A stretch of DNA of 64,000 nt from Artemisia argyi (Eukaryota > Streptophyta > Magnoliopsida > Asterales > Asteraceae). Of the stretch, positions 1-10,640 are shown piece by piece (position 1 is the first letter of the stretch; each line of letters starts with the position of its first letter). The stretch is taken from contig CM060681.1 of NCBI GenBank assembly GCA_030686995.1, positions 161,101,333 through 161,165,332 on the forward strand, given 5' to 3'. The translations under genes were made by a program, and so were the position numbers. A model generated the notes under the pieces. The model did no database searches and was not told where the DNA came from. It was given only the letters and a program-made list of their open reading frames with translations.

Positions 1-1543
1 CACCAGTAACTTGCTGAACTCTACCCCTTTAAAACCACTAGGTAAGTTAATTAGGGGGTAATAAATCATCATGACTCCAACTACCATAAGAAGCGAAAAA
101 GTATCTAAACTTTTTATAACCCTATGTTTAAGGCTACATAGTGATAACTCCTTTATAAACTATTAGGAATATTCATTCAGCAATTCCAAATGATTTCTTA
201 TTGTCTTCAGAAAATATTTCAACCAATAGAAATGTAAGTTCAATATAGATTAGGCATCAAAGACCAGGGCAGTAATAAAAGGCAGCTGCTCAGTGTACAA
301 AACATCTAATTCATGCAATGTCAATAACTGGAAATCATAGAGAAAGATGCTACTTTCACCTCGTGCTAAAGAATGTAAATATCAAAAGATAATTGTACTT
401 GTATTATAAGTAACAAAGTATATGAATTCATTGCACAAATTCGTTTGTCTATATCAATGCATAAGATTATAGTGTGATTTTCAAAATTAAAAAGGTAGCC
501 TTCCATGTTTAAGAAATCATTCACTTTAACTTTAAACCACTCCCAAAACCTCTGAAAGACTGCACTCACAAATAACATGAGGTCACTATGAACACACTGA
601 AGTAATCAACCGATGATCAGGTACAACATTCAAGGCGGTCCAGAATAAAGCTGTGATATATCAGCATCTTCTTATAAGCAAATTTGGGGTTCATTTGATT
701 TGTGGGTTTAAGAAAAAAAAAATGAAAATGGAACTGATATGTCATGTTTCTTGCGAGGGGGCCACAAAACATGGTTCTTTTTAACTTATCGCCAGGGGTG
801 GGTTTTCACTTTCTTCCTTTTTCTTTCAAAACTTCACTCATGTACATACCAAATGCCACCTTATGGAGCGAAATTTCCCCTGTTTAGCAAGTTAGTCAAC
901 TAATGCAAAGATCTGCCATAGTAGCACTTTTCATACCTCTGCATGGCTTAGAAAAAGACATCCCTTACTCGAGCAATATCCACCTTTAGACGTTAGTGCA
1001 CATCAACTGTTTGCCACAATGGTGACTACAATTTTTGGATCAAAGACATAACAGAAGGCTAATGGGTGAGTGGTAGCATCTCCACAAAGGAAGAAAGATC
1101 CTCAATCTGTTTTGATGTATTGAAGGAAAAATATTTGCTATACATATATAAAGACTTAGTCATGAAAGACAGATGTTGAATTCTGTAAAGATGGTAGCAG
1201 AATGAAACAGATCAGAAGAATCAAGGATGTGATATACAGGGAAAAATCATTGTTGATTAGAGTCGGTAACAGAAATGATGAAAGGGGAAAAATATCAAAC
1301 TGGCCTTTCGATTCTACTATATTGGTGGGTAAAATTTTCTTCAACTTGGGAGAAATGCTGCATCAGCGTGTTCATCTCACTTATGCGTTTAAACATGCAT
1401 TAGGGCAATCAAGTGTGTTGCTCTTTCTTAGTAAGAAAAAAATGCAGCCATCTTTGAAAAGAAACTACGTTTACAAAAGTCAACAACCATCTCCAAGATC
1501 TGCTAATTGTTCCTACCATCATGTTGTAACAATAGAAATCTAC
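1..1543. other. Non-coding stretch beyond the last recognised NOT4-like exon
   Basis: Both strands were read for a continuation of the NOT4-like gene. The exon ending at 1544 stops with two bases of a split codon and a good donor (gtagat on the minus strand), so at least one more exon is expected here or before the window. I could not recognise it. The minus strand from about 1000 down to 1 reads like untranslated or intronic sequence. A plus-strand open frame at 1202-1672 overlaps the last exon antisense and has no recognisable domain. Nothing else is supported. Confidence 0.5.
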
Positions 1544-3650
1544 CTCGTATACTCCGATATTATTTCATCTTTAGTGAAGCTATCCTCTTGTGATCCGAAC
1601 TCGTGCAGATACAAGCAATCAGGATTGGTGCAAGCCTGGATCAACAAAATTGAATTCAGCATCGAAAATTAGCAAAAATTCATGTCATCCAGTTTGATAT
1701 GTATATCAGTGAGGGTACAACAATACAGTAATTGGAAAAATTAACTCATACCATGCTTCTCAGCCACGCATGACAATACTTTGTGGTCCCAAAACAGGCC
1801 CTGCATCAAAATTACAAATTGTAAGCTAAAATAATGGAGGAAAAAAACATCTCAAGTTATGTTATTGGGTTATTACCTTAAAGGTCTACCCTCCAAAACG
1901 AACCCATGTACTGACTGTATACTACGAATTGCTTCATCCTCATTTGAATAAGTAATATATCTGCAAAGTATACGTACACAGTTATATAAGCTGAGTAGAG
2001 GTGGCAATTTGTGCCCAAAATTAAAAAAAAAAAAAAAAATGGGCTAAATGGGCAAACTTTTAAAAGATTTGGGCACATTTGGTCCCCTCTTTTTTTTGAA
2101 ATGGGCATATATTGCCCATTTGAAAGTTAAATGGGCACACATTTTTTCTCAATTGAATAACATTACAATTGTTTTTAAAGAAAAACTTATAGATATAATA
2201 TATTTAATTTTTTAAATAAAAATGAGGTGTTAAGTTTGAGGAATTTATTTCGTCGTTTTGGGTATTTTCTAAAATGATTCGTATAATATGCGCCCGTTTG
2301 GCCCGTGCCCGTAACCCGTTTAGCCCGTAGCCCATATAGCCCGTTTGACCCGTGGCCCGTGCCCGCCCGGCCTGCCCGTTTTGCCAACTCTAAAGCTGAG
2401 TAAGGTACTACCATCCACGAATCCGGGTAAAGATAACTGAACTTACACACTACAAGTATTGTTTGCAAACTGTTGAATGGCACCAGCTGCTGTTCGAGAT
2501 ATAGAAACTTTCAGCACCTTCCCATATCGACCAAAATACTCTTTCCGCTGCAGAAGCTGGCTCACACAACATAAATGAGGTTAGAATTCCAAAACAAAAG
2601 GCAAGTATGAATTCACAAGAGAAAAGCATAGAAACAAGTTAGAGAAAAAAGAGTACATCTTCATCCGCTAGATTAAGAGGTAGGCCCACTATGTAGACAA
2701 GGTTCCGCTGTATAACTCTCACACTACTTAGATGTTTTCTACCTTCAGAAGTCTTGGTTTTTCCCTTTTGCGACTTCTGTCTCTTCTCCACACTCATTTC
2801 CGCCACCAATCTGATAGCACAACAAAAAAGACCAACATAACATAAGAAATGAATAAAAGTCGATATATTTGAATGCAACGTATGTCAAAAACCAAACCTT
2901 TCACACTTTGAAGCAGTCCCGACTATCTTTTCCTTGTTATAAGGAGTACGACAGGCTGGGCACCTCCCTTCGGTGTTATCCTTTTCAGCCATATCCATTA
3001 TGTGGTGCCAGCACCAAACACAAATCTGCATTACAATGATTCACAACTGTTATTAACAAGTTAAATAAACCACACACTACTAAAAAGTGGCAGACATAAA
3101 ACAATCAACTAAAAGGTGCTGCAAATAAGGGAATCAAGTACCAACCGATTATTCACATAAAACATAAATAAGGGGGTGTTTGTTTAAGCTTATATGTCGG
3201 CTTATGAGTTTATTTGATTTCGGCTTATATTTCATAAGCCCCAATTTTCTGGCTTATTTGAACACTTTTGGACTTAAATAAGTTTATCATATAATAATAA
3301 ACTTATATAAGCCCACAAGTCGAAAATTAAGGCTTATTAAATATAAGCCGAAAGACAAATAAGCTCATAAGCCACATATAAGCTTAAACAAACACCCCCT
3401 AAGTCTATAAAACAAATAAAAACACAAACTTATTGGAAAACACGATACACAATCATATCCAAATCCCAACCACAAAACCTACAATAATGGATGTTTAATC
3501 TATACACTCAAAATTATATAAATCTACTAAACCGATACGAAAGAAAGTAAACCATACATCATATCCACATCTGCAAGGCTTAAGCTGCTGATCCGTCAAA
3601 TCCATCTCTTCAGCACAAAGCGGACACGTCTTTTCTCCTTCATCACTCAT
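1544..3650 (-). CDS. NOT4: NOT4-type RING/RRM E3 ubiquitin ligase, N-terminal exons (partial gene)
   Basis: CNOT4/NOT4 family proteins are RING ubiquitin ligases that also bind RNA and associate with the CCR4-NOT deadenylase complex in yeast and animals. Seven minus-strand coding exons: 3650-3558, 3025-2898, 2810-2657, 2556-2447, 1960-1877, 1800-1752 and 1635-1544. All junctions are GT/AG and the phases join without a stop (710 nt, 236 codons plus two bases). The start is ATG at 3650-3648. Residues C9, C12, C26, C28, C33, C36, C53 and C56 form the C4C4 RING typical of NOT4. A lysine-rich linker (KRQKSQKGKTK) leads to an RRM with LVYIVGLP and CSVYITYS as its RNP-like strands. The last two exons hold a C3H-type zinc finger ending CTNPDCLYLH. 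Plant relatives continue for several hundred more residues, which I do not find here. The gene is therefore partial in this window, or truncated. MITEs sit in coding introns 1 and 4. Confidence 0.9.
1996..2392. mobile_element. hAT-like non-autonomous element in coding intron 4 of the NOT4-like gene
   Basis: The ends are inverted: the left end reads tagaggtggcaa and the right end ttgccaactcta (one mismatch). The element is flanked by a perfect 8-bp duplication aagctgag at 1988-1995 and 2393-2400. An 8-bp duplication with a TAGRGGTGGCAA-like terminus is typical of hAT elements. The 397-bp interior has an A-rich run at 2022-2039 and a run of cccgt/gcccgt motifs at 2290-2380. No transposase frame is present. 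Confidence 0.85.
3172..3399. mobile_element. Tourist-like (PIF/Harbinger) MITE in coding intron 1 of the NOT4-like gene
   Basis: The element starts gggggtgtttgtttaagctt and ends with the reverse complement of the same sequence. The inverted repeats continue about 35 bp with few mismatches. It is bounded by TAA on both sides (3169-3171 and 3400-3402), the 3-bp duplication expected of PIF/Harbinger. At 228 bp it has no coding capacity. The interior is rich in gcttat/ataagc motifs. Confidence 0.85.
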
Positions 3651-3656
3651 GATTGC

Positions 3657-3953
3657 CTATCCAAACACAACCAAATCAAAATCAAAATCAACACAATAAA
3701 AAGCTTCTATTTTTAATCTCACCTAACCCCAACTCAGTCAATAAAGGTGCTTCACCACTATTTCAATCTATTCACCTACCAATCTAACTTTAATTAATAA
3801 AATTAACACAAAACGCTAATTAATCAATCAATCAAATCAATAACTGTTTAGGTCAAATCATGATGGTTTTGGAAATTAAATTAGGGATCTTGAATGAAAT
3901 CAATCGAATCGAAGAATTATGAAATCAATTGATGGATTGATGGATTGACTTAC
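3657..3953 (-). other. Probable 5'-UTR intron of the NOT4-like gene
   Basis: Reading the minus strand, a good donor (ctact followed by gtaagtc) begins at 3953. A pyrimidine-rich region ends in an acceptor (ggatag) at 3657, six bases before the start codon at 3650. Leader introns are common in plant genes. This is inference from splice signals; transcript data would settle it. Confidence 0.55.
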
Positions 3954-4065
3954 AGTAGGGTTGATTGGATCGACGATTAGAGAGAAGTGTAAAGATTTGG
4001 GGATTTTAGAGAGAGCCACAAATTGCTATAAACGATTATGATGGGAATGGGATGATGTGTGTTTG

Positions 4066-4077
4066 GTTTTTATATGT
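4066..4077 (-). promoter_or_regulatory. Candidate TATA box of the NOT4-like gene
   Basis: The minus strand reads catataaaaac here, roughly 30 bp before a CT-rich leader-like segment (4035-3954) that runs into the proposed leader intron. The placement fits a plant core promoter. No other promoter element was identified with confidence. Confidence 0.4.
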
Positions 4078-4274
4078 ATAAAAGAAAATGGGATTATTGT
4101 TGTGATGATGTGATGTGATATTTGAATAAATAATTTTGGACTTTAGGTTTTGGGTCTTGGATTTGGGTTTAATTACGATTTTTGTGATGTGGGATGTGGG
4201 TCATGTGCTATGGTTTTTGTCGAACATGGTGGAGGTTTGGGTTGAGTATCATTGCATTAAGGTTGGTTTGTTTA

Positions 4275-4858
4275 GGGTGCGTTTGGTATACTGATTGAAA
4301 GAAAAAATAAGTAATTGATAGTATTAATGTTGTTTGTTATGTAAAATTATAATTGGGAATTGAATTGCATTTAATAATTTTAGTGTTATAAATAAATATA
4401 TAATTTAAGAAGGGCGCATTTTATAATAATATATAAACAAAAAAACATTTCATATAGAAATTGATATGACAAGTTAGTACTATATTTTCAATAGTCAACA
4501 TGCTTTGTCAGTAAACCAGGGCCTTATGGCCGGTTTTGTACAAACCCACAAGGAATTGTTTCATAGACAATTTTGAATCCTACACCCACATACCAAATGC
4601 ATGCTTTTAGTATCATAGTCAATGTTGCAAAAATCGTGAATCGGTACTGAGGCGGTCGGAGGCCTTGTAGCGTTTTTTAGCCGATTAATCGGCCCAAAAC
4701 CTTGTAATCGCCGATTAATCGGCCGATTACCTTGTAAAACTCACCAAGTTCCAGGGCCTTGTAGCTTGTAATCGCCGATTAATCGGCCTTGTAGGCCTTG
4801 TTTTGCAACATTGATCATAGTATTCCTTTCAGCTAAATACCACAAACCAAACGGGCCC
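4275..4858. mobile_element. PIF/Harbinger-like non-autonomous element (interrupted)
   Basis: The left end starts gggtgcgtttggt and the right end is accaaacgggccc, inverted with a few mismatches. Both sides carry the 3-bp duplication TTA (4272-4274 and 4859-4861). The interior is AT-rich, non-coding, and interrupted by the element at 4620-4813. Without that insert the element would be about 380 bp. Confidence 0.7.
4620..4813. mobile_element. hAT-like MITE nested in the Harbinger-like element
   Basis: A perfect 13-bp terminal inverted repeat (caatgttgcaaaa and ttttgcaacattg) is flanked by a perfect 8-bp duplication, atcatagt, at 4612-4619 and 4814-4821. Both traits indicate a hAT-type insertion. 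The 194-bp interior holds several copies of the palindrome ccgattaatcgg alternating with ggccttgta. No coding capacity. Confidence 0.88.
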
Positions 4859-5126
4859 TTAGTATTACTAGTTATAATGATTGTGTACACAAGGGGTTTT
4901 TTCTAATTTTTCGAATAATGTATTTTGACCAATTGTATTTTAAATTCCATCATAAATCGGTTAATGTGGGTTATTTTTAAAGTGTATTTGTTATAATGTG
5001 CCTACTTTCAAATAATCTGATACGAAACGTGACAAATGCTTCGAGTATCTCAAACTGTAGAAAAGCAACCAATTTAATGTAGGTACGTTGTTTGTGCCAA
5101 TGATGAATATTTTTCCTTTTGAACTA

Positions 5127-5323
5127 CTCCATCCGTCTCAAAATTATTATCAAGAGACAAAAACACACAAAGTTTAATAAAAGTGGGGTCACTTTAATTT
5201 TCAACTACTCAAATAGAATATTCCCTCACTAAATTCTCTAGTTTTTACTTAAAATGGAAAGTGAGCAACTAATTTGAGACATCCAAAATAGAAATGTGGA
5301 CAATAATATTGAGACGGAGAGAG
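5127..5323. mobile_element. Stowaway-like (Tc1/mariner) MITE
   Basis: The left end reads ctccatccgtctcaaaatta and the right end is its approximate inverse, ending attgagacggagagag. TA dinucleotides at 5125-5126 and 5324-5325 give the mariner-type TA duplication. The ctccctccgtc-type terminus is diagnostic of plant Stowaway elements. Length 197 bp, non-coding. Confidence 0.85.
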
Positions 5324-6566
5324 TAATAGATTTAACAAAGCAATTGTCAAACAGGTTGAAAGCCATGAGGAATATACTAAATTCAATAAGACCTCACAAA
5401 ATTCTTTATCTAAAAGGGGTACAATACTTGATTTTCGTTATTTTTTACTTGACAGTTACATTAGGATCGGTGTTTATAACCTTTGCTCACCTGAAAAATA
5501 CCATCCATTTTAACATGTTAATCGTTGAGAATGCTTCCTTGTAATTTTCCTACAACAAAGACAAACATGTAAGACAAACAAAATATTAAAGGTTTAACGT
5601 TATGATGATATATATAAAATGTCACAGACAAAGCTTATTCATTTCCCAGACAATGTCATAGTTTGCTAACGTAACACAATTATTTGATTCAAAAGGTACA
5701 GCTTAACAACTATTTTCGGCAAAATAAAACCAAGATATGAACCTCCTTATTGTTCTCAGGTAGAAGCATGCGTTTAGTGTTCTAGGGTTAGAGCTACATG
5801 TGCATACTGTCTTTTTAGACCAGACGAATTTAGCTAAACCACCTTTTTTTTATTGAATGAGATGCAGATAACTCTGATGATGAATTCGTTGGAATAAAAA
5901 AGCTGGCCTATCGGTTTATATAATGGTTTAAGCCGGTTTTAGTTTAGGTCCTATTAGGATTCTAATTGTAATTGTAATACAATAAAACTGTGCTCGAAGT
6001 TTATTTAAAAAAAAAATAATAACATTTAAGTCCTAGAATATGTAAAAAATTACTTAAATTATTAAAAACTTACTGAAAACACATAAATCAAAACAAAACA
6101 ACATCCTTTGTAAAATTTCACAAAGAACCTGAAATTTCGAATAACATATCATATGCAATGTAATATTGCAAAGAAGCTGGTTTATGTTGTGTTCATTAAT
6201 TTGACCCATTACAAATAAAACATTACTTGAACAGACCCATTCATAGTCATCATAAGTATATACGTCAAAATATCCAGCTCTACAATAGAACATTGTCTCA
6301 CTTGATAAGAGCAACTATAAAAATAGGTTATCCTCGACAAATTTCCCCAGTTTTGGTAATCAGGTACACATTTGATTGCAAACACTTTAATTATTTATTT
6401 AACATAAATGGATCATTATTCTAATAATGGTTTTTGTAATTGTATCCAAGACAATAAAACTGGCTTAACGTGTTTTGATCCGTACTAAGCTTTACCTGTT
6501 TTGGATGAAAACCCTTTTAGGCATTTAATAAAGCAACATGTGGCATTTAATCACGACATCATATAT

Positions 6567-6606
6567 TCTAGAAGTCGATGTAACATTTAATCACAGCATC
6601 ATATAT
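6567..6606 (+). repeat. 40-bp direct repeat, copy 1
   Basis: The sequence beginning tctagaagtcgatgtaacat recurs at 10167-10206 with one mismatch. The 26 bp just before it (from 6541) are themselves a related shorter copy (catttaatcacgacatcatatat), giving a small local duplication. Origin unknown. Confidence 0.8.
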
Positions 6607-9600
6607 GAATAGATTTAACCTTTTAGTAGTTATAAGGCCCGTGCACGCACGGGGTTCACACATAAATCCTTATTTATTTTACTTTTCTTTTTCTTTTATG
6701 GGAAGATGAATCACAAAAAGGTTACATAGTCAAGACAATATCCATGGTTCCATCAACAACGAAATCAAGTAGACTTGTTGAACCAACATCTCATCTTCCT
6801 GATATAGGATATTTATTTGAACAATTACGTGTGTAGAATAGATTACAATTGTATCACATATGATCTGGTTATAGAACAATGTGGTAAAGAAATTTTCAAA
6901 ATAGTGTATATGAATGTAAATTTGTGATTCTTGGCAGAACGATAGCAACTTGTCAATTTGCCTTTATATGTCTATCTGCCCAACCTCGAGTTAGCCATCT
7001 TCCCTCGTGCCATTTTGAGGTTCTCTCTCCACAAGAACATCGTAAGAATTTTTTTATTTTTATTTTTTTGAACAGCACATCGTAAGAATGATTAATTAAA
7101 TATATATTCAAAATCTTGCTCGACTTGTACATCTCATAAATTTAAATGAAGATGTTCTTCTCTTTCTAACTTGTGGAGACTAATTCATTAGAAACTACAA
7201 AGCAGGTAACTTTTAAACCACCAACATGCATATCCTTTTCAAGTTTTTATATTTAGTCATCGTCTTCCTCCTACAAAACACAAAATACAAATAAGTTAAG
7301 ATAAATATAGTAATCTGATTAGTTGCTAAAAGTTGAGTTGAAACCGATTTCTTATACTCTCACACTATCTATTGAGACAATACAATGATAAACAATAACA
7401 ATAACAGTAGCACCATGACAACCATTAAAGATATCACCAAAAAAGTAAGTGTTAATTTTCTATTTTTTGAAATGATGCGGCTTTAACCAAATTTGTAACA
7501 ACTTGCACCGTGTAGATACAATGGTGAATAATAAAATGATGGTAACGTAATACCAGACCTGATTGAATTGACCAAAAAAAATCATATCAAATACATCTAA
7601 TATCAAATGGTGATGTCTTTTTGAATGTCTCCACAAAAGTGCCCACAATGCTGCCACCCATATCTAGGAAATTACGGGATACTTGAGAATGTGAGCTTTC
7701 ATATCATCACTTCAACGGTTGCAGATCGATTCCAGTTTGATTCATGTGATCTGATCCTTCTCACATACTCGATGCTTTGTGGTCTTTCAAAAGTGCTCTC
7801 AAGTCACCCATATGCTCAGGCCAAAGGGACATTCCGTAATAGAATGCCTGCACAAAGTCATTTTATAATTCACACCAAAAGTAACATCGTATTCTTTCTT
7901 GAACATTTATTTTGGCATGAAATAAAATGTACATGTGCATGTGGTCTAGAACCTTTGTTAGCCCTAAGGCCCATATGCACCCATTGCAATTTCAGTGTCT
8001 CTAGAGCATTCTAATGACCTTTGGTTGATGTTAGCGGATCCCAACATCACAAACTCTTAGAACTCTTCAACAGACACAGAATGCCAACTATTGGTATTAA
8101 TGCCGTATTAAGGTTACAATTTATGAGCACAACCAACCAGTATATGGAAATATGTTATGATAAAATAGAATATGTGAAACTGCACAACATATAAAATTTG
8201 CATAATACACCCATAACAAACCATGTGACACGTAAGTTTCCTATGTTAAAAAAAAACATCGATTTTCAAATAAGTTTGGATATTAAAGCGAATCCACTTG
8301 GAGTATGGTAGGGTGGGTTTGTAAGGTGTTATCACAGAAATTAAAAAAAACTACTTATATTAGTTTAATCGACACACATAAGAGATATTACCTGTATTTT
8401 GTTGTATGGTGCATGAAACCGGACACCGACCCATCCCATTTGTTCTTCAGCATCACCGCTATATGCAATCCATTTACACTTTTTTTGTTATTAAGTGTTT
8501 CGGGCTAATCTCCCTAGCGCTACGTTCATGCATACATTAGTTAACATTAGGTTTATAACTTTATATTCAGGACACAGTGGCCATGAGTATAATAGCAATG
8601 TGGAAAGAAAACCAATTTCTTAACCAAAAGCATTCTCTCATCCCCGTTTCTATCCCCTTATTTATGGATTTTGAATACAAAGTCCAAACACCCAATAAGG
8701 AAATTAGACAGTACAATAGACCTAGATTGAAGTGACTGAGAGGTGTTCTCAGGACCTTCCGAGCTCCTCATTCGTTTCACCCTACTGTCATGCTTCTTCT
8801 TAACACTGCATAGCAACTACCCCTTTTTCCACAGCAACTACCTTTCTTCTTATCTTTTGCGCCTCAACCTCCATAGCCTTTGTTAAAGTATTTAGTCACT
8901 TTCATTTCCAACATCTGAAACAACCAATATTGGGATCCAAACAATGAACAATAGCTTCTTAATAAAAGTGTTGAAATGGCAGGTTGGGTAACGGGTAGAT
9001 TGACTATGGTTCTCATTTGAGGTGCCTTAGGCTGTAAGTGACTATGTGTATGAGCCTTTCGAACACAAATACTATTGAGAACCATACCAGTTCTTAACAG
9101 ACTCAATAGGATTATGCCATAATACGGAGTATTTAAAATAAACATTTCAGGTAACATTTTTGTTGCAACTTTGCCATTAGTGCAAGTATTATATATCTTA
9201 ATCTAATACATTATAAACCATCTAATTGAAAGATTTTGATACTTTAAAGTTGAGTAATTCACATTTAGTATTCTACTTTTAACAAAACATATTTTACTTT
9301 TATTAATATATTTGTCCATCACTTAGACGGGATTGGGTAATGTTGTTGTTGTTGTATGCTAGATCTAAATAAGTGATTCTTTAAGGTATAAACGCACAAC
9401 ACAAATTAAGAAATCTAGATGGGTCAAATTCATATCAACTTAATTTATCCACATTTAACTTTACCTTCTGAAACTCGTTTAGTAAAGCAGCATTCTGTAA
9501 GTTCTCGTTCATAGTTTTAGCGTAGGTGCAATCAATATATAGGTAAAAGCTTTTTCAGATAGTGATTCAAGGAAATAATTAGCAAAATATTAAAGGCCAT

Positions 9601-10166
9601 GGTGAAAGTTGTATATAAAAAAGAGCGACATAACAAAGGCCTCAAATGGTGAATCTTTTCAATCTTCTATGTGCACAGGGGTTACCAAATGATACAGTGT
9701 CGGTGTATCTTGTATGGAACGTCTATGTTAATAAGGTGTGGTTGAGGAACACGATGATTCATTGGAAATCTGAAGCCCCGACATTAATATGAATTAGTTC
9801 AAAAGGTGGAGTATCATACATCACTTGGAGGACCTGGTGTATGATACCCTTTTTATCCTTTAGTTTAATCCGAATCTCGCTTATATTAATTTTAACTCAT
9901 ATATACTCATCTATCCCAACTACCCAAATATAATGCCATATTATTACTTGATCAGGTCAACTATATGCATATAGTTGAATGTCTGCTATACATGAAAGTG
10001 ATACATTGGTTTAACTAATCATTCTATGTGATTCTTTGCAGTGAATGTTGTCAGGAGCATATCTCACGACACTAATTTCTAAGGCACTTCTTCTGTCTAT
10101 GTGGTTAACTAAGTTTGGATATTAAAACTAAGTGTGTGGCATTTATAACCTTTTAAGAATTTTATT

Positions 10167-10206
10167 TCTAGAAGTCGATGTAACATTTAATCACGGCATC
10201 ATATAT
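10167..10206 (+). repeat. 40-bp direct repeat, copy 2
   Basis: Second copy of the repeat at 6567-6606, same orientation, 3.6 kb away. It may mark the edges of a decayed mobile element, but no terminal structure or target duplication was found. Confidence 0.8.
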
Positions 10207-10640
10207 TCATATATAGTAATGTAAGTGAATAAGTTTCATGGTAGACTTGTGCTTGGATGGCCATTATAGTTTAAATCAATCACCAACATACCGCAATTGA
10301 GGGAATGATAAAGTGATGAACATAGTGTATATGGATTACATTAAGTAAGATTTGCATAAAGTTTCTATAAGACATTTAATCAAACACCCTCGTCTTAAAT
10401 CGTCCTGCCCTAATTCACTGTATAAATGCGTAGTTTTTGACATGGTTCTAAATACGCATTAATTATTACACTAATTAATACCTAAAACTTTTCAAAAGGT
10501 AAATCTCTTGCCGAGTAGACAAATGAAAAAGATGATCAATTGTGCAAATTGCATATAAGAATATAGGATAGAACGAAAGCAAAAGAGTTTACAAATACTA
10601 AAACTTACATTAATGCTCTTAGATGTGTTCATGACACTTC

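Larger units (their letters stand above)
5324..10640. other. Intergenic, AT-rich, no gene recognised
   Basis: Short open frames occur on both strands, but none shows a known domain, a convincing splice pattern or codon structure. Frames near 7625-8014 (plus) and 6054-6314 (minus) were considered and not supported. The stretch holds a 40-bp direct repeat (6567 and 10167) and a short hairpin, ccgtgc with gcacgg, near 6639-6653. It is probably decayed repeat sequence. Confidence 0.5.

Noticed and set aside
1202..1672. Plus-strand open frame of 156 codons
   Set aside because: It overlaps the last recognised NOT4-like exon antisense and has no domain or codon pattern of its own.
6639..6653. Hairpin ccgtgc/gcacgg as a possible Helitron 3' end
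   Set aside because: No CTRR terminus or A/T insertion site in either orientation, and no matching 5' TC end.
7625..8014. Plus-strand frame of 129 codons beginning with a CPQC motif
   Set aside because: A single CxxC does not make a zinc domain. No further conserved residues, splice context or homologous copy was seen.
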